From Acidimicrobiia bacterium (lineage in GTDB: Bacteria > Actinomycetota > Acidimicrobiia > Acidimicrobiales > CAIXPF01): 64,000 nucleotides of DNA. The stretch is taken from assembly GCA_947476745.1 (NCBI GenBank), contig CANJRG010000004.1:62001-126000 (forward strand), written 5' to 3'. Each line of letters starts with the position of its first letter. Position 1 is the stretch's first letter. Made by a program: the position numbers and the translations under genes. This document shows, in pieces, positions 17,882-26,631 of this stretch. The notes beneath the pieces are model-generated. The model was given only the letters and a program-made list of their open reading frames with translations, ran no database searches and was not told where the DNA came from.

Positions 17882-18382
17882 ATGGACCGTCACCAGCTCG
17901 GGCAGCTCAGCCCACCCGATGCCGAAGTGGCATTGCGCTCCTACGCCCGCCGCTTCCCGCTGCTGTTCGACGACGCCGACCTCGCCCCGGGCGAGCTGCC
18001 ACTTCACCAGGCCGTGTGGCGGGGCTGGTCGGTGAACGGACGGTTGGACGCCATCGCCCACACCGTCGAGGCGCTCGACGCCGCACTGACCAAGGTGGCC
18101 GTCCACGAACGGCCGGCGCTCCCCGGCAGCCTCCTGACCTCGTCGACCCCGACCGCCGCAGGACCCGACGCCGGCGCCACACTGGCCGGCCTCGCTAGCG
18201 CCCTGCTGGAGGCGGCAGACCGGGTGGGCGCCACCCCATTGCAGGCCTGGTCCCGGCCCTGCACGGTGGGCGGTGCCGACAGCGACGCCCACGAGCTGTT
18301 GCGCCAGCTGGTGGCCGAGGGCCGCACCGCCCTCGACGAACTCGCCGCCGTGATCGACGCCGCCCGCCTCGCATCGAGCTGA
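17882..18382 (+). CDS. Hypothetical protein, helical, unknown function
   Basis: Not recognised. The 166-residue product is Ala/Leu-rich, predicted soluble and helical, with no signal peptide or membrane segment. It starts MDRHQLGQLSPPDAEVALRS and ends ALDELAAVIDAARLASS. It is divergent from pgsA and convergent with the following membrane-protein gene, so it interrupts the otherwise minus-strand thrS-HIT-pgsA-patA-pimA run. The helical pattern with a central Ser/Thr/Pro-rich linker is loosely reminiscent of DinB-like bundles, but no diagnostic residues are visible. Confidence 0.72.
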   Translation: MDRHQLGQLSPPDAEVALRSYARRFPLLFDDADLAPGELPLHQAVWRGWSVNGRLDAIAHTVEALDAALTKVAVHERPALPGSLLTSSTPTAAGPDAGATLAGLASALLEAADRVGATPLQAWSRPCTVGGADSDAHELLRQLVAEGRTALDELAAVIDAARLASS

Positions 18383-18490
18383 GTCCTCAGCCGACGGGGA
18401 AGAACCTGGGCACCGCAACCCCCAGCGTGGTTCCGTGGCCGATCGCGTCGACCGAGCCGGGCTCGACGAGGCGCGCAAGCCCCCGCCGGC

Positions 18491-19030
18491 TCAGGCCGAA
18501 GTGCCCAATTCCGACCAGTCCTCGGGGTTGTCCTCCACGATTCGCTCGATGACCCGGCCATCGAAACCGTCGACGATCACCAGGCCACGCGTCGCCGGCT
18601 GTTCTTCGGCCGAGTACAGCAGGACCCGCCAGGTGGGCCGGCACAGCGGCCCACGCCAGCTCAGCTGCACCGAGGCGTGGCCGACCGGGAAGCCCACGTC
18701 GGCGGTCGCAGCCACCAGAGCGTCGCGTTCGTCGACGTCGAGGTTGCCGCCGGCCAACCAGCAGTAGACCGCAGCCGCGCCGAGGAGCACGGCGGCGAGC
18801 AGCCAACCGCCGTTGACCGCAGGGACGTCGCCGAACAGCACGTACATCGCGACGCAGCCCAGCGCCACCAGCAGGTACAACACCGCCGGCACCCGACGGC
18901 GGCTGTTGTTGGGGAAGACGTAATCGGTGCCGGCCAGCAGCGGCTGCAGTTCCTCCGGCAGCTCGTCGACCACCTCGTCGTCGGTCACGTCCGGGGCGTC
19001 GCCGGCGGTCTGGTCCTGATCGTCTGGCAC
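18491..19030 (-). CDS. Hypothetical membrane protein with acidic N-terminus
   Basis: Not recognised. The 179-residue protein has an acidic N-terminal segment (DVTDDEVVDELPEELQPLL), then RRRVPAVLYLLVALGCVAMY and a second hydrophobic helix WLLAAVLLGAAAVYCWL, followed by a soluble C-terminal domain of about 90 residues (LSWRGPLCRPTWRVLLYS). It lies between the HIT gene and the pgsA group on the same strand. Its position in the PIM/Ap4A region is conserved context only; no function is suggested by motifs. Confidence 0.78.
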   Translation of the reverse strand: MPDDQDQTAGDAPDVTDDEVVDELPEELQPLLAGTDYVFPNNSRRRVPAVLYLLVALGCVAMYVLFGDVPAVNGGWLLAAVLLGAAAVYCWLAGGNLDVDERDALVAATADVGFPVGHASVQLSWRGPLCRPTWRVLLYSAEEQPATRGLVIVDGFDGRVIERIVEDNPEDWSELGTSA

Positions 19031-19089
19031 CGCACGAAGGTACCGCCCCGACCGTGCGCGAAACGAGCATGCGCCGGCGCGGCGTTGGA

Positions 19090-19611
19090 TCAGCCCGGCC
19101 AGGCCGCCGTGAGCTTGCTCCAGGTCAACGGGAGCGATTCGGGGATCACCCGGGTCTCGGCCAGGGTCATGGTGAAGTTGGTGTCACCGAACCAGCGCGG
19201 CAGTACGTGCACATGCAGGTGGTCGGGGATACCGGCACCAGCGGCGGCCCCGAGGTTGGCCCCCACGTTGACCCCGTCGGGGTGGTAGACGGCCTTGATC
19301 GCCACCACCGCGTCACGCACCGCCGACCATAACTCGGCTGCCTCGGCTGCCTCGAGGTCCTCGAGGTTGCGCACCGCCCGACGCGGCAGCACCAGGACGT
19401 GACCGGTCGTATAGGGGTACAGGTTGAGCAGGCTGAAGCAGTGGCGGCCCCGCCACAGGATGAACGTCTCCTCGTCGGGCCGCCCGCTGTCGAGGATGGC
19501 CTCGAACAGGCTCTGGCCCTCGACCGGCTGCGGCTTCACCCCCGGGGTGGTGTGCTCACCGAGCTCCTCGAGGTAGGCCGCCCGCCACCCCGCCCACAGC
19601 CGCTCGACCAC
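19090..19611 (-). CDS. HIT-family Ap4A phosphorylase-like protein
   Basis: Nucleotide phosphorylase/hydrolase of the histidine triad family; the mycobacterial homologue at the same locus (Rv2613c) is an Ap4A phosphorylase. The 173-residue protein has LLNLYPYTTGHVLVLPRR, NVGANLGAAAGAGIPDHLHV and the triad HLHVHVLPRW (His131, 133, 135). GTG start at 19611, with thrS ending 12 bases upstream. The thrS-HIT linkage makes sense because aminoacyl-tRNA synthetases generate Ap4A. Confidence 0.92.
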   Translation of the reverse strand: MVERLWAGWRAAYLEELGEHTTPGVKPQPVEGQSLFEAILDSGRPDEETFILWRGRHCFSLLNLYPYTTGHVLVLPRRAVRNLEDLEAAEAAELWSAVRDAVVAIKAVYHPDGVNVGANLGAAAGAGIPDHLHVHVLPRWFGDTNFTMTLAETRVIPESLPLTWSKLTAAWPG

Positions 19612-19623
19612 GTCCGGCAGCGA

Positions 19624-21585
19624 TCAACCGGCCGCGAGGGCGGCGTCGGCGGTCTCGTCGCGCAGGCTAGTGATGAAGGTTTCGAGACCGACGCCGCGTT
19701 CGACGTCGCCTCCGCGAGGATTGACCCCGAGCGAACCGGCGGCGACGTCGTCGTCACCGACCACCAGCACGTAGGGCAGCTTCTCCATCTTCGCCTTGCG
19801 TATACGGGCACCGAGCGGCTCGTCGGCTTCGACCACGTCGGCCCGGATCCCGGCCGCGACCAGCGCGGCCGTAACCGACTCGGCATAGGCCTGATGATCG
19901 GCCCGCACCGGCAGCACCCGGGCCTGGACGGGGGCCAGCCACGTCGGCAACGCCCCGCCGTAGTGCTCGAGGAGCACGCCGAAGAACCGTTCGACAGAGC
20001 CGAAGAGGGCCCGGTGCAACATGAAGGGCCGATGGCGTTGGTTGTCCGCCCCGACGTACTCCAGGCCGAAGCGCTCCGGCAGGTTCAGGTCGAGCTGAAT
20101 GGTCGACAGCTGCCACTTCCGCCCGATGGCGTCGCGCACGTCGATGTCGATCTTTGGGCCGTAGAACGCCGCGTCGCCGTCCTTGATGGCGTAGGGCAGG
20201 CCCTCGGCCTCGACCGCGACCCGCAGGGCCTCGGTGGCGGTGGCCCACACCTCGTCGGACCCGATCGACTTGTCGAGGTTCCGGGTCGACAGGTTGGCCT
20301 CGAACTCGTCGAAGCCGAACGCACGCAGGACCGACAGCACGAAGTTGAGCAGGCCCTTGATCTCCCCGGCCACCTGGTCGGCGGTGCAGAAGATGTGGCT
20401 GTCGTCCTGGGTGAAGCCACGGATGCGCAGCAACCCGTGCAACGTGCCCGCCCGCTCGTAGCGGTACACCGTGCCCAGCTCGAACAGCCGAATGGGCAGC
20501 TCGCGGTAGGAACGCTGCCTGCTGCGGAAGATCAGGCAATGCATCGGGCAGTTCATGGGCTTGGGGTAGTAGACCCCGTTGTCCATCTCCATGGGCGGGT
20601 ACATCCCGTCCTTGTAGAAGTCGAGATGGCCGCTGGTCTCGAACAGCTGGCCGTTGGCCAGATGCGGGGTGTACACGAACTCGTACCCGCCACGAACGTG
20701 ACGGGCCCGGGAGTAGTCCTCGATCAGCTTTCGCACCGCAGCACCCTTGGGATGCCACACTGCCAGCCCCCCGCCCAGCTCGGTGGGGAAGGACAGCAGG
20801 TCCAGCTCGGTGGCCAGGCGGCGGTGGTCACGCTTGGCGGCCTCCTCCAGCATGTGAAGGTAGGCGTCGAGCTCCTTCTTGGTAGCCCAGGCCGTGCCGT
20901 AGATGCGCTGCAGCATCGGCTGGCGCTCGTCACCACGCCAGTAGGCACCGGCCACCCGCATCAGCTTGAAATGGCCCAGGAACGTGTTGGTGGCCGGCAC
21001 GTGGGGGCCGCGGCACAGGTCGACGAAGCGGGGCGGGTTCTCGTAGAGCCGCACCGAGCCCGGCGCGGTGGACGACATGGGGTCCTCGACGGTGCCGCCG
21101 ATGATCTCGGTCTTGTAGCGGTGATTGCGGAAGATCTGCAGCCCTTCCTCGACCGAGCACTCCCGGCGCAGGAACGGCTGACCCTCGGCGATGATCTCGC
21201 GCATGCGGGCGTCGAGCCGGTCGAGGTCCTCGGGGCGGAACGTGCCACCGTCGGGCAACTCGAAGTCGTAGTAGAAGCCGTTCTGCACCGGCGGGCCGAT
21301 GGCGAAGGTGGCCCCCGGGAACAGATCGAGCACCGCCTGGGCGAGCACGTGGGCCGTCGAGTGGCGGATGGTGTAGAGGCCACGCTCGTGCTCGGCGGTG
21401 ATGACCACGACGGTGGCACCGTCGGGGAGCGGGTCACGCAGGTCGCGTTCGACCCCGTCGACGGCGACGATGACTGCGGCCTTCGCCAGCCGCGAGCCGA
21501 TCGACGCAGCCAGATCGGCTCCGGTCGATCCCTCCGGCAACGATCGCGGGGAACCATCGGGCAGGCTGATCGTGATGTCGCTCAT
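19624..21585 (-). CDS. thrS: Threonyl-tRNA synthetase
   Basis: Charges tRNA-Thr. The 653-residue protein has the N-terminal TGS domain, the editing domain with HSTAHVLAQAV and VDLCRGPHV, and the class II core: MNCPMHCLIFRSRQRSYREL (zinc-ligand Cys), YRYERAGTLHGLLRIRGFTQ (motif 2) and PFMLHRALFGSVERF (motif 3), followed by an anticodon-binding domain. Full length and intact. First gene of the thrS-HIT pair, and one end of the block shared with M. tuberculosis. Confidence 0.97.
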   Translation of the reverse strand: MSDITISLPDGSPRSLPEGSTGADLAASIGSRLAKAAVIVAVDGVERDLRDPLPDGATVVVITAEHERGLYTIRHSTAHVLAQAVLDLFPGATFAIGPPVQNGFYYDFELPDGGTFRPEDLDRLDARMREIIAEGQPFLRRECSVEEGLQIFRNHRYKTEIIGGTVEDPMSSTAPGSVRLYENPPRFVDLCRGPHVPATNTFLGHFKLMRVAGAYWRGDERQPMLQRIYGTAWATKKELDAYLHMLEEAAKRDHRRLATELDLLSFPTELGGGLAVWHPKGAAVRKLIEDYSRARHVRGGYEFVYTPHLANGQLFETSGHLDFYKDGMYPPMEMDNGVYYPKPMNCPMHCLIFRSRQRSYRELPIRLFELGTVYRYERAGTLHGLLRIRGFTQDDSHIFCTADQVAGEIKGLLNFVLSVLRAFGFDEFEANLSTRNLDKSIGSDEVWATATEALRVAVEAEGLPYAIKDGDAAFYGPKIDIDVRDAIGRKWQLSTIQLDLNLPERFGLEYVGADNQRHRPFMLHRALFGSVERFFGVLLEHYGGALPTWLAPVQARVLPVRADHQAYAESVTAALVAAGIRADVVEADEPLGARIRKAKMEKLPYVLVVGDDDVAAGSLGVNPRGGDVERGVGLETFITSLRDETADAALAAG

Positions 21586-21691
21586 AGCGATCGCGAAGCC
21601 TATCGGGGTGCCGCTGGTGTGACGCGGTACCGGACCTCACTGCCCCGTCCGCCACGACGTCGGGACGGCGCGGTCGGACGGCCGGGCCAGG

Positions 21692-22837
21692 TCAGAGATC
21701 GACGCCGAGCAGCGCCGCAGCCTGCGACACGCCCTGGCCTGCGGCGACGGCAGCATCGACCGCGGCCACCGCACGCGGGGTGTCGAGGTCGTCGTCGAGC
21801 GCTGCACGGACCTCGTCGAGACCGCCGCAGCCGTCGCCGGCCTCCCCCCACCGTTCGAGCCGGGTGGCGGCGGCGGGCATCGAGTCGTCCGACCACGACC
21901 AATCGTTGCGGTAGTGGTGCTCGAGGATCATCAGGCGGATGGCCCGGGGATCCCACGCCTCGCGCAGCTCGGACACGAAGACCAGGTTGCCCAGCGACTT
22001 GGACATCTTGGCCCCGTCCTTGCACACCAACGCGCCGTGCATCCAGTGGCGCGCCAGCGGCTCGCCGGTGAGGCATTGCGACTGGGCCGCGGAGCACTCG
22101 TGGTGGGGGAAGATCAGGTCGCCGCCGCCACCGTGCAGGTCAATGGTGTCGCCGAGCTCGCGTTGGGCCAGCGCCGTGCACTCGATGTGCCAGCCCGGCC
22201 GCCCCGGACCCCACAGGGAGTCCCATGCAGGCTCGTCCTCGGTGGAGGCCTGCCACAGCACGAAATCGAGCGGGTTGCGCTTGCGCGGATCGGTCGGGTT
22301 CCCGCCCCGCTCTGTGGCCAGGGCGATCATCTCGTCCTGGCCGAGGTGGAACAGCGACCCGAACCCGGCGTAGGTCGACACGTCGAACAGTACGACACCC
22401 TCGGCGACATAGGCATGGCCGCTGTCGATGAGCTGGCTGACCACCTTGCGGATCTCGGCGATGGCCGAGGTCGCCCGCGGGGCGCTGTAGACCGGCAGGA
22501 AGTTCATGGCCTCGAGATCGGCCTCGAGACGGGCCACCTCGCGGGCGGCGAGGTCGAGGTAGTGGATGCCGAGCTGGCGGGCCTTGTCGAGCAGCGGATC
22601 GTCGACGTCGGTCACGTTGCGGACGCAGTGCGTGTCATGGCCCCGGTCACGCAGGCGACGCTGCAGCACGTCGTAGGTCAGGAAGGTTGCCGCGTGGCCG
22701 AGGTGCGTGGCGTCGTAGGGCGTGATGCCGCACGTGTACATGGTGACCACGTCACCGGGCGTGAACGGTACGACCGCCCGACGGGCGGTGTCGAAAAGCT
22801 GCATGGCCGAGGCGGCGTCGGAGGCTGAGGCCGTCAT
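21692..22837 (-). CDS. mshC: Cysteine:glucosaminyl-inositol ligase MshC (mycothiol synthesis)
   Basis: ATP-dependent ligase joining cysteine to GlcN-Ins, the third enzyme specific to mycothiol synthesis. The 381-residue protein resembles cysteinyl-tRNA synthetase but is shorter and lacks an anticodon-binding domain. It has MYTCGITPYDATHLGHAA (zinc Cys36 and HIGH-like HLGH), GRPGWHIECTALAQ, GGGGDLIFPHHECSAAQ and KMSKSLGNLV; THLGHAATFLTYD is typical of MshC. The ATG at 22837 overlaps the stop of the upstream F420 reductase gene (TGATG), so the two are translationally coupled. An alternative ATG lies 33 bases in. Confidence 0.93.
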   Translation of the reverse strand: MTASASDAASAMQLFDTARRAVVPFTPGDVVTMYTCGITPYDATHLGHAATFLTYDVLQRRLRDRGHDTHCVRNVTDVDDPLLDKARQLGIHYLDLAAREVARLEADLEAMNFLPVYSAPRATSAIAEIRKVVSQLIDSGHAYVAEGVVLFDVSTYAGFGSLFHLGQDEMIALATERGGNPTDPRKRNPLDFVLWQASTEDEPAWDSLWGPGRPGWHIECTALAQRELGDTIDLHGGGGDLIFPHHECSAAQSQCLTGEPLARHWMHGALVCKDGAKMSKSLGNLVFVSELREAWDPRAIRLMILEHHYRNDWSWSDDSMPAAATRLERWGEAGDGCGGLDEVRAALDDDLDTPRAVAAVDAAVAAGQGVSQAAALLGVDL

Positions 22838-23487
22838 CAGATGCCCGTGAACTTCACCGCGGCGCGGGTCTTGTAGCGGATGTTGAGCTGTAGCAGCACC
22901 GCGGCGAACGCCTCGATGGGCGCCGCGTTGGAGAGTTGTCCCGCATCGAGAGGTCGCAGCGCGGGAAGCGCCGCCACGATCTCGGCGGCTACGTCGGTCG
23001 CCGAGCGGTAGTCGGAGCAGACCAGCACATCGCTCTCGACCGGCTCGCTGAGGTCGCCTAGCTCCTTGGCCGGAACGTGATGGAACGCCGCGGCGACCCG
23101 CGACTTCGGCACCGCCGCCTGGATGTTGGCGGCGACCGATCCCCGAGGCGGCACCAGCGGCTGGAACTCCGGACCTACCCGGGCCAGGGCATTGCACATC
23201 GAGATGACGACCTTGCCCTTGAGGTGGTCGGCGACCTGCAGGGCGGTGGACGTAGCCGCATCCCACGGGGTGGCGATGACCACCACGTCGGCGTCGGACG
23301 CCCCGACGTTGTCGGAGGCGTCGATGACCAGACGATGGTCGGCCCAGCGCTCCACCAACTGGTCGCGCACCTCCATGGCCCGGTATCGCGACCGCGATCC
23401 GATCACCACGTCGAAACCATTCGCCGCCAGGCGAGCAGCCAACCCACTGCCGGCCGGGCCGGTCGCTCCAAGTACACCGATTCTCAC
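22837..23487 (-). CDS. npdG: F420H2:NADP+ oxidoreductase (NADPH-dependent F420 reductase)
   Basis: Moves hydride between NADP(H) and coenzyme F420. The 216-residue protein opens RIGVLGATGPAGSGLAARLA (Rossmann loop), then VVIGSRSRYRAMEV, whose Ser/Arg residues fit the NADP 2'-phosphate. Later segments VVVIATPWDAA, LKGKVVISMCNAL and VAAAFHHVPAKEL are typical of the family. Two in-frame GTG starts exist (23487 and 23496); the first was used. It overlaps mshC through TGATG. It implies that the host makes F420. Confidence 0.9.
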   Translation of the reverse strand: MRIGVLGATGPAGSGLAARLAANGFDVVIGSRSRYRAMEVRDQLVERWADHRLVIDASDNVGASDADVVVIATPWDAATSTALQVADHLKGKVVISMCNALARVGPEFQPLVPPRGSVAANIQAAVPKSRVAAAFHHVPAKELGDLSEPVESDVLVCSDYRSATDVAAEIVAALPALRPLDAGQLSNAAPIEAFAAVLLQLNIRYKTRAAVKFTGI

Positions 23488-23671
23488 GTCGGCCACAGTA
23501 GCGGTCCCCACTCGCTGCCACCCACGGGACGGCGCCCCGACGGCTGCGCCGCACGCGACCCGATCCGGAGGCGAGGGTCTCACGACCTACCCCGGCGAGC
23601 GACGTAACGTGGGCCGGACAGGCGGGGGTCTGATCCCGCACTCGACCCGACCGACCCAACCAGGAGTTCCC

Positions 23672-24439
23672 GTGCCGTTGTTGGAAGGCAAACGCATCCT
23701 CGTCACCGGCGTCCTCACCGACGCCTCCCTGGCCTTCGCCGTCGCCCGGCTCGCCCAGGAGGAGGGAGCCGAGATCATCCTCACCGGTGCCGGCCGCGGC
23801 CTGTCGTTGACCACCCGGACCGCCCGCAAGCTGCCCAAGCCTGCCGAGGTGCTCGAGCTAGACGTGGCCAACGCCGAGCATGCGGTGGCGGTCCGGGAGC
23901 ACCTCGAGCGGACCTGGGGGCGGGTCGACGGGGCGCTGCACGCCATCGGGTTCGCACCGCAGAGCTGCCTCGGCGGCAACTTCATGGGCGCGCCGTGGGA
24001 GGACGTGGCGGTGGCGATGCAGATCTCCGCCTACTCCCTCAAGACCATCGCCGAGATCTGCGCCCCGCTGATGACCGAGGGCGGGTCCATCGTCGGACTC
24101 GACTTCGACGCCACCGTCGCCTGGCCGGCCTACGACTGGATGGGGGTCTGCAAGGCGGCCTTCGAGTCGACCTGCCGGTACCTCGCCCGCGACCTGGGGC
24201 CCAAGCAGATCCGGGTCAACCTGATCGCCGCAGGCCCGATCAAGACCATGGCCGCCAAGTCCATCCCCGGGTTCACCGCGTTCGAGGACGCCTGGGCTCC
24301 GCGGGCGCCGCTCGGCTGGGACGTACGCAACGCCGAACCGGTGGCGCGGTCCTGCGTGGCGCTGCTGTCGGACTGGTTCCCGGCGACCACCGGCGAGATC
24401 GTCCACGTCGACGGCGGCTATCACGCCATCGGGGCCTGA
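23672..24439 (+). CDS. inhA: Enoyl-[acyl-carrier-protein] reductase, InhA/FabI type
   Basis: NADH-dependent reductase for the last step of fatty acid elongation. The 255-residue protein starts at GTG 23672, eight bases after an aggag Shine-Dalgarno sequence. It has KRILVTGVLTDASLAFAVAR at the N-terminus, HAIGFAP, and VGLDFDATVAWPAYDWMGVC with catalytic Tyr154 and Lys161 (YxxxxxxK spacing as in InhA). The mycobacterial-like FDxxxAxPAYxWM stretch separates it from ordinary SDRs. It stands alone, divergent from the F420 reductase gene, not beside fabG as in mycobacteria. Confidence 0.93.
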   Translation: MPLLEGKRILVTGVLTDASLAFAVARLAQEEGAEIILTGAGRGLSLTTRTARKLPKPAEVLELDVANAEHAVAVREHLERTWGRVDGALHAIGFAPQSCLGGNFMGAPWEDVAVAMQISAYSLKTIAEICAPLMTEGGSIVGLDFDATVAWPAYDWMGVCKAAFESTCRYLARDLGPKQIRVNLIAAGPIKTMAAKSIPGFTAFEDAWAPRAPLGWDVRNAEPVARSCVALLSDWFPATTGEIVHVDGGYHAIGA

Positions 24440-24446
24440 CCAGCTC

Positions 24447-24485
24447 GGGTGCTCGTCGGCAGGTACCTGCCCCGACCGGGCACCC
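24447..24485. terminator. Bidirectional hairpin between inhA and the M23 peptidase gene
   Basis: An extended imperfect inverted repeat: outer arms gggtgc/gcaccc, inner arms tcgg-caggt/acctg-ccga, centred on the palindrome gcaggtacctgc. It fills the gap between two converging stop codons. Confidence 0.65.
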
Positions 24486-24498
24486 AGCCACGCGACGC

Positions 24499-25674
24499 TC
24501 AGCAGTAGCGGGCCAGCGCCGAATAGGGGTTGGTCCAGCCGCTGCCGCCGGGATGGATCTCGAAGTGCAGGTGCGGCACGCCGGTGGCGTTGCCGGTGTC
24601 GCCCACGTACCCGATGACGTCGCCCTGCTCCATGCGGCCCTCGTTCGGAGAGCTGTCGAGGTGGGCGTAGTAGTAGCGGTTCCCGTCGTCACCGAGCAGG
24701 AACACGTCGTAGCCGCCGGCGCCACTCCAGCCGTAGTTGACGGCCTCGCCCCCGACCACCGCTACCAGCGGGGTGCCGTAGTCGGCGAACATGTCGGTGC
24801 CCTTGTGCGAGCGCCCGTTGGAACGGGACTCACCCCAGGTGTCGCTGAAGGCGTAGGCGCCGGTGATCGGGCACAACCAGTTCACCGGGACGACGGGACG
24901 CGGCGGGGCCGCGGCGCCCGAGCTCCCGGAGCCGGTGGAACCGCTGGCCCGGGTGGCCTGGTAGGCAGCCTCCTCGGCCTGTGACGCCGCCTCGGCGGCA
25001 GCCTGACGCCGGGCCTGTTCGGCCAGCCGCTCGCTCTCGAGGCGCCGGGCCTCGATGGCCACCAGTTCGGCCAGCCGGTTGTACATCGCGGTCTGCCGTT
25101 CCCGTTGCACCTCGCGTGCCGCCTCGGCTTCGGCCTGCTGGCGGCCCAGATCGACCTGCAGCCGCTCGAGGCGCACCTTGGCCGCGCCGAGATCGTCGGC
25201 CCGGCTGGTGGCCTGGCCACGGGCCGCCCGCGACAACGCCGAGGCACGGGCCTGGACGTTGATGTCCTCGCTCAGCATCGGCACATCGCCGGTACCGGCC
25301 CGGACGTACTGCTGAATCGCCTGTTCGGCGACCACGGCCCACAACGCCTCGAGATCGGCCTTGGTGGCGGCAACCGACGCCTCGGTACGCGAGATGGACA
25401 CGTCGAGCTCGCCGAGGCGGGTCTCGGTGTCCGAGAAGGCGATCGACGCCTCCCGGGCCTCCCGACGGGCCGCTTCGACCTCGGCCGGGTCGGCGCCACC
25501 AGGTGCGGCGTGTGTGGCCTGCACGATCAGCAGCGCAGCGACGAGCAGAGCCGGCCACCGCCGCCATGACCGGATGCGCCCGGCGGGCCGCGCCACCCCC
25601 GTCACCGGGGTCTCCAGCCGTTCGGCCGCCGTTGGGGAGCGCACAGAGGCTGAAGGATACTCCCCCGCGGTCAC
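24499..25674 (-). CDS. M23 family peptidoglycan endopeptidase with coiled-coil region
   Basis: Predicted secreted murein hydrolase or activator. The 391-residue protein has a long basic N-terminus, a membrane/signal segment (WPALLVAALLIVQATHAAPGG), a long coiled coil rich in Ala/Glu/Arg (about 62-235), a Ser/Gly/Pro linker, and a LytM domain with SHKGTDMFADYG (His290, Asp294), YYYAHLDS and GVPHLHFEIHPGG (His368/370). All zinc ligands appear present, so it may be catalytic, unlike degenerate EnvC-type activators. The true start may be downstream at an internal codon. Stands alone. Confidence 0.88.
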   Translation of the reverse strand: MTAGEYPSASVRSPTAAERLETPVTGVARPAGRIRSWRRWPALLVAALLIVQATHAAPGGADPAEVEAARREAREASIAFSDTETRLGELDVSISRTEASVAATKADLEALWAVVAEQAIQQYVRAGTGDVPMLSEDINVQARASALSRAARGQATSRADDLGAAKVRLERLQVDLGRQQAEAEAAREVQRERQTAMYNRLAELVAIEARRLESERLAEQARRQAAAEAASQAEEAAYQATRASGSTGSGSSGAAAPPRPVVPVNWLCPITGAYAFSDTWGESRSNGRSHKGTDMFADYGTPLVAVVGGEAVNYGWSGAGGYDVFLLGDDGNRYYYAHLDSSPNEGRMEQGDVIGYVGDTGNATGVPHLHFEIHPGGSGWTNPYSALARYC

Positions 25675-25758
25675 CCCGGCCCTGGCCCTGGCCCTGGGTC
25701 GGGTCGACCGGCGGCCGGTTCACCGGGCCGGCGGACGGCTTGGCTAGGGTCAGCGGCC

Positions 25759-26553
25759 GTGTCCACACCCGATCCGGTGCTCCGACTGTCCTCGGTCCGT
25801 TTCCGTCGCGACGAGCGCGACCTGCTCCACGACATCGACTTCGCCGTGCAACCTGGTCAGCGCTGGGTGCTGCTCGGCCCCAACGGTGCGGGCAAGACGT
25901 CCCTGATCCGCATCGCCGGGCTCTACGAGTTCCCCACCGAGGGGACGGTGGACATCCTCGGCCACCGGGCCGGCAAGGTTGACATCCGCCAGCTCCGTCC
26001 CCGCATCGGGTTCAACTCGCCGGCGCTGACCGACCTTTTACGCCCACAGCTGACGGCACTGGAGATCGTCACCGCGGCGCTGCACGGCTCGCTGGTGCCG
26101 TGGTGGACGCCGTCGACCGCGGATGAGCAGGAGGAAGGGCGTCGCCAGCTCGAGCGGGTGGGTTGCGGGGCCCTGGCCGAGCGCTCCTACGGCACGATGT
26201 CCTCGGGCGAACGCCAGCGGGTGCTGCTGGCCCGGACCATGATCACCCGCCCGTCGCTGCTGCTGCTCGACGAGCCCGGGGCCACCCTCGACCTCGTCGG
26301 CCGGGAGCAGCTCATCGACACCCTCGACCGGATCGCCGCCGAGCCGGACACCCCGCCGATGGTGCTCGTGACCCACCACGTCGAGGAGATCCCCACGTCG
26401 TTCACGCACGCGGCGCTGTTGCGCGACGGCGGCATCGTCGATGCCGGCCCGATTGCCGAGGCCCTCGACGCCGGCCGGTTGTCGGCCTGTTTCGGGATCG
26501 CCCTCGAGGTCGGCCACCACGACGGCCGCTGGTCGGCCCGACGCGCCCGCTGA
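25759..26553 (+). CDS. Stand-alone ABC transporter ATP-binding protein
   Basis: The 264-residue ATPase has Walker A LLGPNGAGKTSLIR, signature MSSGERQRVLLART, Walker B LLLLDEPGATLD and the switch His in LVTHHVEEIP. No permease or binding protein is adjacent, and no membrane helix is present, so the partner and substrate are unknown. YlmA-like single ATPases have this form. GTG start at 25759, divergent from the M23 peptidase. Confidence 0.88.
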   Translation: MSTPDPVLRLSSVRFRRDERDLLHDIDFAVQPGQRWVLLGPNGAGKTSLIRIAGLYEFPTEGTVDILGHRAGKVDIRQLRPRIGFNSPALTDLLRPQLTALEIVTAALHGSLVPWWTPSTADEQEEGRRQLERVGCGALAERSYGTMSSGERQRVLLARTMITRPSLLLLDEPGATLDLVGREQLIDTLDRIAAEPDTPPMVLVTHHVEEIPTSFTHAALLRDGGIVDAGPIAEALDAGRLSACFGIALEVGHHDGRWSARRAR

Positions 26554-26631
26554 GCGATCCCCGGCACCGACCGCTCAGGACGCCGACCGCTCCAGACTGA
26601 GGGCCCCCGAGCACTCCGCGACCCTGAAGGC

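Noticed and set aside
19399-22071. 890-codon plus-strand frame opposite thrS and mshC
   Set aside because: The opposite strand encodes two unmistakable proteins; the plus frame is open only because GC-rich antisense lacks stops.
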